This document shows positions 1 to 9,740 of a DNA stretch of 64,000 bases, piece by piece (position 1 is the stretch's first letter; every line of letters starts with the position of its first letter). Source of the DNA: Streptomyces klenkii (GTDB taxonomy: Bacteria; Actinomycetota; Actinomycetes; Streptomycetales; Streptomycetaceae); NCBI RefSeq assembly GCF_003626645.1, contig NZ_RBAM01000007.1, forward strand, positions 124,001 through 188,000, in the 5' to 3' direction. A program made the position numbers and the translations under genes. The notes under the pieces are model-generated. The model was not told the origin of the DNA. It saw nothing but the letters and a program-made list of their open reading frames with translations, and searched no databases.

Positions 1-1
1 G

Positions 2-295
2 GGCCTGCGCTTCGCGCTGTTCCTGCTGTCGGAGTACGCGGGCATCGTCGTCCTGTGCGGCCTGACCACGGTCCTTTTCCTCGGCGGCTGGCACGGCCCG
101 TTCGGCGCCGACGGCCTGGGCTGGCTGTGGACCCTGCTGAAGACGGCGGTCCTGGCCTTCGTCGTGATCTGGCTGCGGGTGACCTACCCGCGCCTGCGCG
201 AGGACCAGCTCCAGAAGCTGGCCTGGACCGCCCTCATCCCGCTCGCCCTGGCGCAGATCGCGCTGACGGGCGTCGTCAAGGTGGTGACCCAGTAG
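2..295 (+). CDS. nuoH: NADH-quinone oxidoreductase subunit H, C-terminal part
   Basis: The last 97 residues of NuoH, the membrane subunit of complex I that helps form the quinone-binding site next to the proton-pumping arm. The fragment enters from the left edge in frame 2. It shows the family's final helices, including [10 protein letters not shown], a Trp-rich loop and the [14 protein letters not shown] segment, in which the RxTxPRxRxDQL pattern is a NuoH hallmark. The stop TAG overlaps the GTG start of nuoI by one base, so the two are probably translationally coupled. The N-terminus and any upstream nuo genes lie outside the window. Confidence 0.93.
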   Translation, partial: GLRFALFLLSEYAGIVVLCGLTTVLFLGGWHGPFGADGLGWLWTLLKTAVLAFVVIWLRVTYPRLREDQLQKLAWTALIPLALAQIALTGVVKVVTQ

Positions 296-846
296 TGGGC
301 ATTCCCGGCTCGGGCCTCGCGAAGGGCCTCGCCGTCACGCTCCGCACGATGACGCGCCGCGCGCACACCGCGCAGTATCCGGACGTCCAGCCCGAGCTGC
401 CGCCCCGCACGCGCGGTGTGATCGGCCTGTTCGAGGAGAACTGCACGGTCTGCATGCTGTGCGCCCGCGAGTGCCCGGACTGGTGCATCTACATCGACTC
501 CCACAAGGAGACGGTGCCGCCGGCCGCCCCGGGCGGCCGCGAGCGCAGCCGCAACGTCCTCGACCGCTTCGCGATCGACTTCTCGCTCTGCATGTACTGC
601 GGCATCTGCATCGAGGTGTGTCCCTTCGACGCGCTGTTCTGGTCGCCGGAGTTCGAGTACGCCGAGACCGACATCCAGGACCTGGTCCACGAGCGGGACA
701 GGCTCCGCGAGTGGATGTGGACCGTGCCGGAGCCGCCGGCGCTCGACCCCGCGGCCGAGGAGCCGAAGGAGATCGCGGCGGCCCGCAAGACGGCGGAGAA
801 GCTGAAGGCCCAGCAGGCCCAGCAGGACCAGGAGGGAGAGGCATGA
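295..846 (+). CDS. nuoI: NADH-quinone oxidoreductase subunit I (two 4Fe-4S clusters)
   Basis: Carries iron-sulfur clusters N6a and N6b, which pass electrons along the peripheral arm of complex I toward quinone. The 183-residue protein has two CxxCxxCxxxCP motifs, with Cys at 50, 53, 56, 60 and at 99, 102, 105, 109, as expected for two 4Fe-4S clusters. Start chosen at the GTG overlapping the nuoH stop (TAGTG); the frame stays open further upstream, but that part lies inside nuoH. The C-terminus is a charged Glu/Lys/Gln tail of about 40 residues. It ends in ATGA, shared with nuoJ. From memory, the version resembles the NuoI of the second, partial nuo cluster of Streptomyces. Confidence 0.93.
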   Translation: MGIPGSGLAKGLAVTLRTMTRRAHTAQYPDVQPELPPRTRGVIGLFEENCTVCMLCARECPDWCIYIDSHKETVPPAAPGGRERSRNVLDRFAIDFSLCMYCGICIEVCPFDALFWSPEFEYAETDIQDLVHERDRLREWMWTVPEPPALDPAAEEPKEIAAARKTAEKLKAQQAQQDQEGEA

Positions 847-1418
847 CCGGCGCCATGACGACGCTCGCCGCGAGCACGGCCCCGCACGGCTTCCTCTCCC
901 CGACCGGCGTGGAGATCGTCTTCCTCCTCGTCGGCCTCGCCACCCTCGGCGCGGCCGTCGTGACGGTCACGACCAAGCAGCTGGTGCACGCCGCCCTCTG
1001 GCTGGTCGTCGCCCTCGGCGGGCTCGCCGTGGAGTACCTGCTGCTGACGGCGGAGTTCATCGCCTGGGTACAGGTCCTGATCTACGTCGGCTCCGTGGTC
1101 GTCCTGCTCCTCTTCGGGCTCATGCTCACCAAGGCCCCCATCGGCCGCTCCCCGGACGCCGACTCCGGCAACCGCTGGGCCGCCCTCGGGGTCGCCGCGG
1201 CCGCGGCCGCCGCCCTCGTGTGGGTGGTCGTGGACGCCTTCCGCACGACCTGGATCGGCCTGGACGGCGACGCCCCCCAGGGCACGACGAAGGTCTCCGG
1301 AGAGATCCTCTTCCGGCACTGGGTGCTGCCCTTCGAGGCGCTGTCCGTGCTGCTGCTCGCCGCGCTCGTCGGCGCGATCGTCCTCTCCCGCAAGAGGGAC
1401 AAGGAGGGGGAGCGCTGA
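843..1418 (+). CDS. nuoJ: NADH-quinone oxidoreductase subunit J
   Basis: Membrane subunit of complex I, 191 residues, with about five hydrophobic helices. The stretch [20 protein letters not shown] is the conserved NuoJ core, whose third helix carries the flexible bulge that links quinone chemistry to pumping. The ATG overlaps the nuoI stop by 4 bases and is preceded by GGAGGGAGAGGC, a good ribosome-binding site. A second ATG five codons in is a less likely start. It ends by sharing an A with the nuoK ATG (TGATG). The C-terminal RKRDKEGER is cytoplasmic. Confidence 0.93.
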   Translation: MTGAMTTLAASTAPHGFLSPTGVEIVFLLVGLATLGAAVVTVTTKQLVHAALWLVVALGGLAVEYLLLTAEFIAWVQVLIYVGSVVVLLLFGLMLTKAPIGRSPDADSGNRWAALGVAAAAAAALVWVVVDAFRTTWIGLDGDAPQGTTKVSGEILFRHWVLPFEALSVLLLAALVGAIVLSRKRDKEGER

Positions 1419-1789
1419 TGCACCTCGTCTACCCGGCCGTCCTCGCGGCCCTCCTCTTCTGCACCGGCCTGTACGGCGTCCTGGCCCGGCGCAACGCGAT
1501 CCTGGTCCTGATGTCCGTCGAGCTGATGCTCAACGCCGTCAACCTCAACCTCGTCGCCTTCGACGTCTGGCTGCGCGACGAGCTGCACGCGGGCCAGGCC
1601 CTCACCCTCTTCACCATCGCCATCGCCGCCGCCGAGATCGGCATCGGCCTGGCGATCGTGCTCCAGGTCCACCGCAACCGCGGCACCGCCGACGTCGACC
1701 GCCTGCGCGACCTGCGCGACGACGCCCCCGACGCCGGATCCGACACCGAACGCGCAGACCGCGAGGAGAAGGCCGAGGCCGCCGCGTGA
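1418..1789 (+). CDS. nuoK: NADH-quinone oxidoreductase subunit K
   Basis: Small three-helix antiporter-like subunit of complex I, homologous to MrpC. The conserved membrane glutamates of the proton path are present at E35 ([12 protein letters not shown]) and E73 ([12 protein letters not shown]). At 123 residues it is longer than the usual 100 or so because of a hydrophilic C-terminal tail rich in Asp, Glu and Arg after residue 84. An AAGGAGGGGG ribosome-binding site sits 8 bases before the ATG, and the start overlaps the nuoJ stop. The nuoL GTG overlaps its stop by 4 bases. Confidence 0.94.
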   Translation: MHLVYPAVLAALLFCTGLYGVLARRNAILVLMSVELMLNAVNLNLVAFDVWLRDELHAGQALTLFTIAIAAAEIGIGLAIVLQVHRNRGTADVDRLRDLRDDAPDAGSDTERADREEKAEAAA

Positions 1790-3777
1790 GCACCACGACC
1801 ACCGCCGTCCTCGTCCCCCTGCTGCCGTTCCTCGGCGCCCTCGCGGGCCTCCTGACGGGCCGCCGCGCGCCCGGCTTCGTACGGCCCCTCGCCGTCCTGC
1901 CGACGCTCGCCGCGGCCGTGCTCGCCGCCGTCGTCGCCTGGCGGCAGGGCGGCGGGGACGCCCTCGACGCCGCCACCCGGCTCACCCCGACCGGCTCCGT
2001 GCCGATCGACCTCGCCCTGCACCTCGACGGCTTCGCCGTCCTCGTCGCGCTCCTCGTCGGCGTCGTCGCCACCTGCGTCCAGCTCTACTCGACGGCCTAC
2101 CTGCGCGACGACCCCCGCTACCCCTCCTACGCCGCCCTCGTCTCCCTTTTCACCGCGGCCATGCTGCTCGTCGTCTACTCGGGCGACCTCATGGTGCTGC
2201 TGGTCGGCTGGGAGATCATGGGCATCTGCTCGTACTTCCTGGTCGGCCACTACTGGGAGACCGAGGCCGCGCGCACCGCCTCCCTCAAGGCCTTCCTGGT
2301 CACCAAACTCGGCGACGTCCCCTTCCTGATCGGCATCCTCGCGCTGGCCGCCGACGCCGGGACCTTCCGGATCAACGGCATCCTCACCGCCGTCACCTCC
2401 GGCGGCATCGACCACCCCACGCTGATCGCGCTGCTGCTCCTGGCGGGCGTCGCGGGCAAGTCCGCGCAGTTCCCGCTGCACACGTGGCTGCCCGACGCGA
2501 TGGCCGGCCCCACGCCGGTCTCCGCGCTGATCCACGCCGCGACGATGGTCGCGGCCGGCGTCTACTTCGTCGCCCGGCTCCTCCCCCTCTTCGCCGCCTC
2601 CACGGCCGCGCTCGTCGTCCTCGCCGTGATGGCCGCCGTCACCATGGTCGGCTCCGGCCTCGCGGCCCTCGCCCAGGACGACATCAAGCGCGTCCTCGCC
2701 TACTCGACCGTCGGCCAGCTGGGCTACATGACCGGCGCCCTCGCCGTCGGCGACCGGAGCGCGGCCGTCTTCCACCTGGTCTCGCACGGCGCGTTCAAGG
2801 CCCTCCTCTTCCTCGGCGCCGGCGTGATCATCCACGCCGCCGGCACGAACTCGCTGGCCGCGATGGCCCGCACCGGCGGCCTCGCCAAGCGCATCCCCGA
2901 CGCGTACTGGACGATGACCGTCGCCCTCCTCGCGCTCGCCGCGATCCCCCCGTTCAGCGGCTTCTTCTCCAAGGAAGCCGTCCTCGGCGCGGCCGAGCAC
3001 GCCGCCTCCGGCGACGCCGAGGGCATCCCCGGCGCGGCCGGCTGGCTCGTCCTCACCGCGGGCCTCCTCACGGCCCTGCTCACCGCCGCGTACGCCACCC
3101 GCCTGTGGCTGATGGCCTTCCGCGGCACGGGCCCCGGGGCCGCCGACCACGGCAAGCAGCCCGCCGCGATGAACACCGTCCTGTGGATCCTGTTCGTCCC
3201 CACGCTCGCCCTCGGCCTCGCCGCCTGGAAGCTCCCCGACTGGTTCGACGGCGGATCGCTCACCCCGACGCTCACCACCTCCGTCCTCTCCACCGGCTGC
3301 GCCCTCGCCGGCGCGAGCGTGATGTACGCGGCCTGGCGCCGCACCGCCGCGCTCGCCGCCCGCACCCCCCTCGGCGCCGTCGCCGCGGACCCGGACGCGG
3401 CCCCGTACGTCTCCGAGGAGGAGAGCATCGCCACCCACGAGGCCGCCTACGGCGACATCGCGGCGGCACCCGACCCGGCCGACCCCGGCCGGACCCTCCT
3501 CGGCCCCCTGCACCGCCACGCCGCGGCCGGCTTCCACCTGGACGCCGTCTACTCGGCCCTGTTCGTCCGGCCCACGCGCGCCGCCGCCCGCCTCGCCCGG
3601 TTCCTCGACCGCGAGGTCGTCGAGACCTACGTGCGCAGCGCGGGCACCGCACCCCGCCTGCTCGGCGAGGCCGTCCGCCGCGCCCAGACCGGCAACGTGC
3701 AGACGTACCTGAGCGCCCTGTTCGCCGGCGCCGTCGTCCTGGCCGTAGCGGCCGTGCTCGTAGCCAACGGAGCCTGA
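1786..3777 (+). CDS. nuoL: NADH-quinone oxidoreductase subunit L
   Basis: Distal proton-pumping subunit of complex I, related to Mrp-type Na+/H+ antiporters. The 663 residues give about 14 core helices plus the C-terminal extension that runs along the membrane arm. Key charged residues are visible: E143 in [13 protein letters not shown]225 in [19 protein letters not shown], and H250. Residues 545-610 form a hydrophilic stretch, followed by the last helix (about 640-660). The GTG start overlaps the nuoK stop (GTGA). nuoM begins 2 bases after the stop. Length and motifs are normal for the family. Confidence 0.95.
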   Translation: MSTTTTAVLVPLLPFLGALAGLLTGRRAPGFVRPLAVLPTLAAAVLAAVVAWRQGGGDALDAATRLTPTGSVPIDLALHLDGFAVLVALLVGVVATCVQLYSTAYLRDDPRYPSYAALVSLFTAAMLLVVYSGDLMVLLVGWEIMGICSYFLVGHYWETEAARTASLKAFLVTKLGDVPFLIGILALAADAGTFRINGILTAVTSGGIDHPTLIALLLLAGVAGKSAQFPLHTWLPDAMAGPTPVSALIHAATMVAAGVYFVARLLPLFAASTAALVVLAVMAAVTMVGSGLAALAQDDIKRVLAYSTVGQLGYMTGALAVGDRSAAVFHLVSHGAFKALLFLGAGVIIHAAGTNSLAAMARTGGLAKRIPDAYWTMTVALLALAAIPPFSGFFSKEAVLGAAEHAASGDAEGIPGAAGWLVLTAGLLTALLTAAYATRLWLMAFRGTGPGAADHGKQPAAMNTVLWILFVPTLALGLAAWKLPDWFDGGSLTPTLTTSVLSTGCALAGASVMYAAWRRTAALAARTPLGAVAADPDAAPYVSEEESIATHEAAYGDIAAAPDPADPGRTLLGPLHRHAAAGFHLDAVYSALFVRPTRAAARLARFLDREVVETYVRSAGTAPRLLGEAVRRAQTGNVQTYLSALFAGAVVLAVAAVLVANGA

Positions 3778-3779
3778 CC

Positions 3780-5393
3780 ATGAGTCACACCGTCATGCAG
3801 TACCTCCTCGCTGCGATCGTCGTCCTCCCCCTCGCCGGCGCCGTCGCCGCCCTCCTCCCGGCCCCGCCCGGCCTCAAGGGCAGGAGCCCGGAGCAGGCCG
3901 TGCTCCGCCACGGCGTCACCGTCACCGGCGCCGTCCTCGCGCTGAGCATCGCCCTCGCCGCCGGCTTCGACCACGGCAGCCCGGCCCGCATGCAGGCGAC
4001 CACCGACATCAGCTGGATCCCGGCCCTGAACATCCGGATCCACCTGGGCGTGGACGGCGTCTCGCTCCCCCTCCTCGTCCTGACCGCGCTGCTGACCTTC
4101 CTCTGCGCGCTGTACAGCTACTTCAAGCAGCAACATCAGCGGCTGACGCCGCGGGCGTCGGGCCCGTCTCCCAAGGCATTCGTCGCGCTGCTCCTCGTCC
4201 TGGAGTCCGGCACCCTCGCGACCTTCGCCGTCCTCGACCTGATGCTGTTCTTCCTGGCCTTCGAGATGGTGCTCATCCCGATGTACTTCCTCATCGCCCG
4301 CTGGGGCGGCGAGGGCAGGGAGCGCGCCGCCTGGCGCTTCATCCTCTACACGCTGCTCGGCTCCGTCGTGATGCTGCTCGGCCTCCTCCTGGTCGGGATC
4401 AAGGGCGGCACCTTCGACATGGTGGCACTCGCCACTGACAATGGATCGAAGCTCAGCCACACCACCCAGCTCGTCGCGGTCCTCGCCATCGGCATCGGAC
4501 TGGCCGTCAAGGCCCCCATGTGGCCCCTGCACAGCTGGCTGCCCGACGCGCACACCGCCGCCCCGACCGTCGGCTCGGTCCTCCTCGCGGGCGTGCTGCT
4601 GAAGATGGGCACGTACGGGTTCGTCCGCATCGTCCTGCCGATCGCGCCGGACGGCGCGCACACCTTCGCGCCCTACCTCGCCGCCTTCGCGGCCGTCGGC
4701 ATCATCTACGGCTCGCTGGTGTGTCTCAGCCTCGCCCGCAAGGGCGCCAAGGGTGACTTGAAGCGCCTCATCGCGTACTCTTCCGTCGGCCACATGGGCT
4801 TCGTCCTGCTCGGCATCGCGACGCTCACCCCCACCGGGGTCAACGGCGCCCTCTTCGCCAACATCGCCCACGGCCTCATCACCGGCCTCCTCTTCTTCCT
4901 CGTCGGCGCGGTCAAGGACCGCTACGGCACCAGCGACCTCGACGCCCTCTCCGGCCGCACCGGCGCCGCCCTCTACGGCAAGGCCCCCCGCCTCGGCGGC
5001 CTCCTCGCCTTCGGCGCGGTCGCCTCCCTCGGCCTGCCCGGCCTCGCCGGCTTCTGGGGCGAGATGCTCGCGATGTTCGGCGCCTTCCGCCCGGCGGAGG
5101 GGCTCAGCCGCCCGGCGTTCCTGACGTTCATGGCCCTGGCCGGCTTCGGCACGCTCCTGACGGCCGCCTACATGCTCGTCGTCGTCCGCCGCGTGTGCAT
5201 GGGCGGCGACGGCGGCAGCACCCGTCCGCAGACCGCCGGCGCCGCGGAGAACGCACCCACCGACGTGCTGTCCTACGAGTTCGCCGCCTGGACCCCCCTC
5301 GTCGCCCTCACCGTTCTCGCCGGACTCTGGCCCGCGGCCCTCCTCGGCCTCACCGACCCGGCCGTTCAGCAGCTCCTCCGAGGAGGCAACTGA
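3780..5393 (+). CDS. nuoM: NADH-quinone oxidoreductase subunit M
   Basis: Second antiporter-like proton-pumping subunit of complex I, 537 residues and about 14 helices. The conserved acid E162 (FFLAFEMVLIPMYFL) and membrane lysine K244 (GLAVKAPMWPLHSWLPDAH) are in place. The ATG lies 2 bases after the nuoL stop; the frame is open far upstream through nuoL, but only this start fits the family length. The C-terminus has a hydrophilic loop of about 30 residues before the last helix. Its TGA shares an A with the nuoN ATG. Confidence 0.95.
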   Translation: MSHTVMQYLLAAIVVLPLAGAVAALLPAPPGLKGRSPEQAVLRHGVTVTGAVLALSIALAAGFDHGSPARMQATTDISWIPALNIRIHLGVDGVSLPLLVLTALLTFLCALYSYFKQQHQRLTPRASGPSPKAFVALLLVLESGTLATFAVLDLMLFFLAFEMVLIPMYFLIARWGGEGRERAAWRFILYTLLGSVVMLLGLLLVGIKGGTFDMVALATDNGSKLSHTTQLVAVLAIGIGLAVKAPMWPLHSWLPDAHTAAPTVGSVLLAGVLLKMGTYGFVRIVLPIAPDGAHTFAPYLAAFAAVGIIYGSLVCLSLARKGAKGDLKRLIAYSSVGHMGFVLLGIATLTPTGVNGALFANIAHGLITGLLFFLVGAVKDRYGTSDLDALSGRTGAALYGKAPRLGGLLAFGAVASLGLPGLAGFWGEMLAMFGAFRPAEGLSRPAFLTFMALAGFGTLLTAAYMLVVVRRVCMGGDGGSTRPQTAGAAENAPTDVLSYEFAAWTPLVALTVLAGLWPAALLGLTDPAVQQLLRGGN

Positions 5394-6904
5394 TGGGCTC
5401 CCTGATCCAGTCCGTCGACTGGCTCGCCATCGCGCCGCCCACCGTCACGGCCGTCGTCGCCCTGGTCGTCCTGGTCGCCGACCTCTTCCTCCCCGAGGGC
5501 CGCAAGCCGCTCCTCGGCCGGATCTCCGTCGCCGGGCTGCTGCTCGCGGGCCTGTCCCTGCTGTTCCTCCTCGACGGCGACCGCTCCACCTTCTGCCTCA
5601 CGGGCGTCTCCGGCCGCGACGCGTGCAGCTACACCGCCGACCACTTCACGCTCGTCATCCAGCTCCTGGTCCTCGGCGGCGCCCTCCTGACGGCCCTGCT
5701 GTCCATCAGCGCCGTCCGCGACCAGCGACTCCCCGAAGGGGAGTTCTGGTTCCTGCTGCTGTCCTCCGCGGCGGGCGCCGCCCTGCTGCCCGCCTCCCGG
5801 GACCTCGCGACGCTCGTCGTCGCCCTCGAAGTGGCCTCCCTGCCGGCCTTCGCCCTCGTCGGCATGCGCCGCGGAGACCGCCGCTCCTCCGAGGCGGCCC
5901 TGAAGTTCTTCCTGTCCTCGGTCACCGCGACCGCCGTCACCCTCCTGGGCGTCAGCTTCGTCTACGCGGCCACCGGCACCCTGCACCTCACCGAGGTCGC
6001 CGCGAAGCTCGCCGACGTCGACCCCCGCCTCGACACCCTCGCGCAGGCGGGCGTCGCCCTCACCCTCGTCGGCTTCGCCTTCAAGACCGCGGCCGTGCCC
6101 TTCCACTTCTGGGTGCCCGACACGTACGTGGGCGCGCCGCTGCCCGTCGCCGCCTACCTCTCGGTGATCGGCAAGGCGGTCGGCTTCACCGGCCTCATCC
6201 TGGTGACGGTCGTCGCCTTCCCCTCGTACGCCGAGGTGTGGGCGCCGGCCCTCGCCGTCCTCGCCGCGCTGACCATGACCGCGGGCAACGTGGCCGCGCT
6301 CCGCCAGCGCCCCGAGCGCGCGCACAGCGCGGTGCGCCTGCTCGCCTGGTCCTCCGTCGGCCAGGCGGGCTACCTGCTCGTGCCCATCGCCGCCGCCGGC
6401 TACGCCGACGACCCCGCGCACGCCATCGGCTCCACCGTCGCGTACGCCCTGATGTACGCCGCCGTGAACCTCGGCGCGTTCGCCGTCGCCGCCCTGGTGG
6501 CCCGTACGAGCCCCCGCAACCGCATCACCGACTACCGGGGCCTCTACGCCCGCCGGCCGCTCGCCGCGCTCGCCATGGGCTTCTTCCTGCTCTGCCTGGC
6601 GGGCCTGCCGCCCGGCATCATCGGCCTCTTCGCGAAGGTCACGGTCTTCCGCGCGGCCGTCGACGCGGGGCTGGGCTGGCTGGCCGTCGTCATGGCCCTC
6701 AACGTCGTGATCGCGCTGTACTACTACCTCCAGTGGACGGCGATCCTCTTCCGCCCGGCGGAGGAGGCGGCGGCGGAGACTCCGGCACCCGTACGGATCC
6801 CGCTGCCGCTCGGCGCGGCCATCGCCCTCGCCGCCGTGGCGGGCATCGCCCTGTCGGGCGCCCCCCAACTGGTCCTCCGCTTCGCCTCGGGAACGCTCCT
6901 CTAG
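5393..6904 (+). CDS. nuoN: NADH-quinone oxidoreductase subunit N
   Basis: Third antiporter-like subunit of complex I, 503 residues. The E146 ([16 protein letters not shown]) and K231 ([19 protein letters not shown]) residues expected on the proton path are present. A CCGAGGAGG ribosome-binding site precedes the ATG, which overlaps the nuoM stop by one base. It is the last gene of the operon: a GC-rich hairpin follows 38 bases later and the next gene has a spacer of 256 bases. Order H-I-J-K-L-M-N matches the end of canonical bacterial nuo operons. Confidence 0.95.
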   Translation: MGSLIQSVDWLAIAPPTVTAVVALVVLVADLFLPEGRKPLLGRISVAGLLLAGLSLLFLLDGDRSTFCLTGVSGRDACSYTADHFTLVIQLLVLGGALLTALLSISAVRDQRLPEGEFWFLLLSSAAGAALLPASRDLATLVVALEVASLPAFALVGMRRGDRRSSEAALKFFLSSVTATAVTLLGVSFVYAATGTLHLTEVAAKLADVDPRLDTLAQAGVALTLVGFAFKTAAVPFHFWVPDTYVGAPLPVAAYLSVIGKAVGFTGLILVTVVAFPSYAEVWAPALAVLAALTMTAGNVAALRQRPERAHSAVRLLAWSSVGQAGYLLVPIAAAGYADDPAHAIGSTVAYALMYAAVNLGAFAVAALVARTSPRNRITDYRGLYARRPLAALAMGFFLLCLAGLPPGIIGLFAKVTVFRAAVDAGLGWLAVVMALNVVIALYYYLQWTAILFRPAEEAAAETPAPVRIPLPLGAAIALAAVAGIALSGAPQLVLRFASGTLL

Positions 6905-6942
6905 GGCCCGCGCAGGGCCTGCTCAGGACCTGCGCGCCGCGG

Positions 6943-6965
6943 TCCGGGGCCCGGCGGGCCCCGGA
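6943..6965 (+). terminator. Candidate terminator hairpin after the nuo operon
   Basis: Perfect 10-bp stem (TCCGGGGCCC / GGGCCCCGGA) with a 3-base GGC loop, 38 bases after the nuoN stop. It has no T tract, which is common for Streptomyces terminators. The flanking GC-rich bases could lengthen the stem. Confidence 0.5.
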
Positions 6966-7160
6966 GGCGCCCGCCGGGACCGGCGCGTACGCCGCTGTCC
7001 GCCGGACGGGCGACCCGCGCGCAAGGGAACCCGGCGCCTTCGTCTGGCGTTGACCGGTCAGGAAGGTTCCACTGGAGACTCCACCGCGAGTCGAAGCGCG
7101 AGCGAGTGGACGCACGACAGCGCAAAGGGTTCCCCTGCCGCACCACTTGGAGGGCGTACC

Positions 7161-8033
7161 GTGCACCGCCGGCACAACGGGCTCAGGACCGCAGTCCTCC
7201 TCGGGGGGCTGTCCGCACTCATCATCGTCATCGGCAGCCTCTTCGGGCGGGCGGGCCTGATCATCGCCGTCCTGGTGGCGCTGGGCACCAACGCCTACGC
7301 CTACTGGAACAGCGACAAGCTGGCCCTGCGGGCCATGCGCGCCCGCCCCGTCAGCGAGTTCGAGGCCCCGGCGCTCTACCGCATGGTCCGCGAGCTCTCC
7401 ACGGCCGCCCGCCAGCCCATGCCCCGGCTGTACATCTCGCCGACCGACGCCCCCAACGCCTTCGCGACCGGCCGCAACCCCCGCAACGCCGCCGTCTGCT
7501 GCACGGACGGCATCCTGCGCCTCCTGGACGAGCGCGAGCTGCGCGGCGTCATCGGCCACGAGCTCAGCCACGTCTACAACCGCGACATCCTCATCTCCTC
7601 GATCGCGGGCGCGCTCGCCTCGGTGGTGATGTTCCTGGTGAACTTCGCGTGGCTGGTCCCCTTCGGCAGATCGGACGACGACGAGGGCCCGGGCATCGTC
7701 GGCATGATCATGATCATGCTGCTGGGCCCGGTCGCGGCGTCCCTCATCCAGCTCGCCGTCAGCCGCTCCCGCGAGTACGAGGCCGACGCCTCCGGCGCTC
7801 GCCTCACGGGCGACCCGCTCGCCCTGGCCTCGGCGCTGCGCAAGCTGGAGGCGGGCACGCAGCGCCTGCCCCTGCCCCCCGAGCCGCGCATCGAGACCGC
7901 GAGCCACATGATGATCGCGAACCCGTTCCGCGCGGGCGAGGGAGGCATGACCAAGCTGTTCTCCACGCACCCGCCGATGGGGGAGCGCATCGCTCGCCTG
8001 GAGCAGATGGCGGGCGGCCACCGGGACCGGTGA
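7161..8033 (+). CDS. htpX: HtpX-like membrane zinc metalloprotease (M48)
   Basis: Membrane-bound M48 peptidase predicted to degrade damaged or misfolded membrane proteins. Two hydrophobic helices (residues 10-30 and 31-48) are followed by the zinc site HELSH (H133, E134, H137) and the third-ligand motif EYEAD (E205, D209); two more helices lie at about 145-168 and 178-200. Length is 290 residues, close to the family norm. The GTG at 7161 was chosen because CTTGGAGGG lies just upstream and the frame upstream (open to 7050) has no family similarity. A TTGACC at 7050-7055 may be a -35 box. I recall an HtpX-like gene beside the second nuo cluster in Streptomyces. Confidence 0.88.
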   Translation: MHRRHNGLRTAVLLGGLSALIIVIGSLFGRAGLIIAVLVALGTNAYAYWNSDKLALRAMRARPVSEFEAPALYRMVRELSTAARQPMPRLYISPTDAPNAFATGRNPRNAAVCCTDGILRLLDERELRGVIGHELSHVYNRDILISSIAGALASVVMFLVNFAWLVPFGRSDDDEGPGIVGMIMIMLLGPVAASLIQLAVSRSREYEADASGARLTGDPLALASALRKLEAGTQRLPLPPEPRIETASHMMIANPFRAGEGGMTKLFSTHPPMGERIARLEQMAGGHRDR

Positions 8034-8097
8034 CCGCCCGGCCTTCCTGCCGGCCTTCCCGCTGACCCTCCGATCCTCTGACCGGCCCTCTGACCGG

Positions 8098-8358
8098 TCA
8101 GCCGATGGGGAAGCCGTTGTACGTCCCTCCCTGGCAGACCAGCACGACATCGAAGTCGTCCCCGATCGTCATGCCGACCGTCCCGCCCCCGCCGAAGCAC
8201 TGCGTGGGGCTCACCTCCGTGGACGTGGGCAGGACGGGGAGGGGCGGCAGGGGCGGAGGCTCGGGGTCACCGGCCCGGGCGACCCCCGCGCCGAGTGTTC
8301 CGGCGAGCACCACGGCGGAAACGGCAGCGCCGAGGGCATGTCGCGTACGTATGCGCAT
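8098..8358 (-). CDS. Small secreted protein of unknown function
   Basis: An 86-residue protein with a clear Sec signal peptide: MRIRTR, a hydrophobic core, then cleavage likely after residue 29 in GVARA-GDP. The mature part of about 57 residues begins with a Pro-rich stretch and contains two cysteines (in PTQCFGGGG and VLVCQGG) that could form one disulfide. No family is recognised. The ATG at 8358 is preceded on the minus strand by GTGAGGAGCCCGCC, a good ribosome-binding site, so the longer open frame to 8520 is rejected. It is divergent from the YccF gene. Function unknown; probably extracellular. Confidence 0.7.
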   Translation of the reverse strand: MRIRTRHALGAAVSAVVLAGTLGAGVARAGDPEPPPLPPLPVLPTSTEVSPTQCFGGGGTVGMTIGDDFDVVLVCQGGTYNGFPIG

Positions 8359-8555
8359 GGCGGGCTCCTCACGCTCTCGCGTGTCGGCCGGACGGCGGAC
8401 ACGGCGGACAGCCCACGATGACGGCGAGGCCGGTCCGGGGCACGCGGCGTTAGGCCGTACGGGGGACGCGCAGGTCTTCCCCGTTCCTGGCAACCGCAGG
8501 TCAGAGGCCCTGCGTCCCACTCGCTGAGGGCTACGACGCGTGGGAGGCTGTTTTC

Positions 8556-8951
8556 ATGAGGTTCATCCTGAACATCATCTGGTTGATCTTGTGCGGGTTC
8601 TGGATGGCGATCGGGTACGTGGTCGCCGGCCTGATCTGCTGCGTACTCATCGTGACCATTCCGTTCGGCATCGCGTCGTTCCGGATCGCGAGCTACGCGC
8701 TCTGGCCGTTCGGCCGGACGACCGTGGAGCGGCGGGACGCGGGCGCCGGGTCGCTGATCGGGAACATCATCTGGTTCGTCTTCGCGGGCTGGTGGCTGGC
8801 CCTGGGCCACATCGTCACCGGCGTCGCGCTCTGCTGCACGATCATCGGAATCCCGCTGGGCATCGCGAACTTCAAGCTGATCCCGGTCTCGCTCTTCCCG
8901 CTGGGCCGCGAAATCGTCCCGACGGACCAGGCGTTCGCCGGCTACCGCTGA
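8556..8951 (+). CDS. YccF domain inner-membrane protein
   Basis: A 131-residue membrane protein made of two similar halves, each with NIIWLxxxGxW followed by a hydrophobic helix pair and an IPFGIASFRIA or IPLGIANFKLI segment. That internal repeat is diagnostic of the YccF family, whose function is not established. Four hydrophobic segments are visible. The ATG at 8556 follows GGGAGGCTGTTTTC. It stands alone, divergent from the small secreted protein and convergent with the SnoaL-like gene. Confidence 0.85.
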   Translation: MRFILNIIWLILCGFWMAIGYVVAGLICCVLIVTIPFGIASFRIASYALWPFGRTTVERRDAGAGSLIGNIIWFVFAGWWLALGHIVTGVALCCTIIGIPLGIANFKLIPVSLFPLGREIVPTDQAFAGYR

Positions 8952-8999
8952 ACCGGCGGCAGGCAAAGGTGGGTTGAAGGCGGGTTGACGGCCCGCGGG

Positions 9000-9545
9000 C
9001 TACAGCGACCGCAGCGACCGCAGGGTCTCCTCGGCCTCGGGAGTGAGGACGAGGGGACCTTCGCCGTGCGTCCACACCGCGCGGATGTCGAGGCGCCGGA
9101 AGCGCCAGCCCCCGGCGGTGCGCACGACCTCGCCCGCGAACGTGCCGCCGACGGTGAAGTGGTCCCCGGGGTTGGATCCGCGGACCGCGCGGGTGGAGGC
9201 CAGGTGGACGTGGGTCATCAGGGCGTTCCAGCGCACCGTGGCGCGGTCCCCGGCGATGTCCATGACGTAGTTGGTGCCGATGTGCTGCGTGCGCTCGAAC
9301 TTGGCCATGGTGGCCGCCTGGGAGGCGGCCAGGCCGTCGATGCCCTCCTCCGTCCCGACCGGCGAGGTGATCCGCACGTCCGGCGTGAACAGGCCGCGGG
9401 CCCAGGCGTCGTCGAAGCGGCGGGCGTCGAGGCTCAGCAGGTAGCGGTCGATGAGGTCCGTGAGGGCGGCGCGGTCGGCGAGGGCGTCGATGCGGTCCTG
9501 GAGGCCGGTGGTCCCGGTGGTGAACTCCGGTGCGGTGAGGGTCAT
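9000..9545 (-). CDS. SnoaL-like / NTF2-fold protein
   Basis: A 181-residue protein of the SnoaL-like NTF2-fold superfamily (cone-shaped alpha+beta barrel), which includes small enzymes and binding proteins. An N-terminal helix pair with the LIDRYLLSLDARRFDDAW pattern (residues about 39-58) is typical, followed by alternating strands and a conserved WRFRRLDIRAVWT strand near the C-terminus. The ATG at 9545 follows AGGGAGCGCGCCGCC on the minus strand; the longer frame to 9638 would overlap the predicted promoter. Catalytic role cannot be assigned. The MerR-type promoter upstream suggests induction by a redox or chemical signal. Confidence 0.78.
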   Translation of the reverse strand: MTLTAPEFTTGTTGLQDRIDALADRAALTDLIDRYLLSLDARRFDDAWARGLFTPDVRITSPVGTEEGIDGLAASQAATMAKFERTQHIGTNYVMDIAGDRATVRWNALMTHVHLASTRAVRGSNPGDHFTVGGTFAGEVVRTAGGWRFRRLDIRAVWTHGEGPLVLTPEAEETLRSLRSL

Positions 9546-9607
9546 GGCGGCGCGCTCCCTGGGTCGGTGGACGGGCCCGCCGCGGGCGGGCCGGCCGTAC
9601 GCAGAAG

Positions 9608-9638
9608 ACGCTAAAAGCTCGACATAACTTGAGGTCAA
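9608..9638 (-). promoter_or_regulatory. MerR/SoxR-type promoter with 19-bp spacer
   Basis: On the minus strand a TTGACC -35 (9633-9638) and a TAGCGT -10 (9608-9613) are separated by 19 bp. The spacer holds an imperfect dyad CTCAAGTT/ATGTCGAG (9618-9633). Over-long spacers with a CTC-N-GAG dyad are the hallmark of MerR-family controlled promoters. The regulator gene is not in the window. Confidence 0.5.
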
Positions 9639-9667
9639 GCCCGCCGGACGAACGAACTCCGGGAACG

Positions 9668-9711
9668 CCGAAGGCGGCGCCGGAAGGGATCCCTTCCGGC
9701 GCCGCCTTCGG
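9668..9711 (-). terminator. 44-nt perfect palindrome, terminator of yajQ
   Basis: Perfect 22-bp inverted repeat without a spacer, centred on GGGATCCC, 29 bases after the yajQ stop on the minus strand. It would form an exceptionally strong hairpin and should isolate yajQ from the SnoaL-like gene. Confidence 0.7.
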
Positions 9712-9740
9712 TCTGACTGCCGTCAGCCGTCGTTCCCGGG

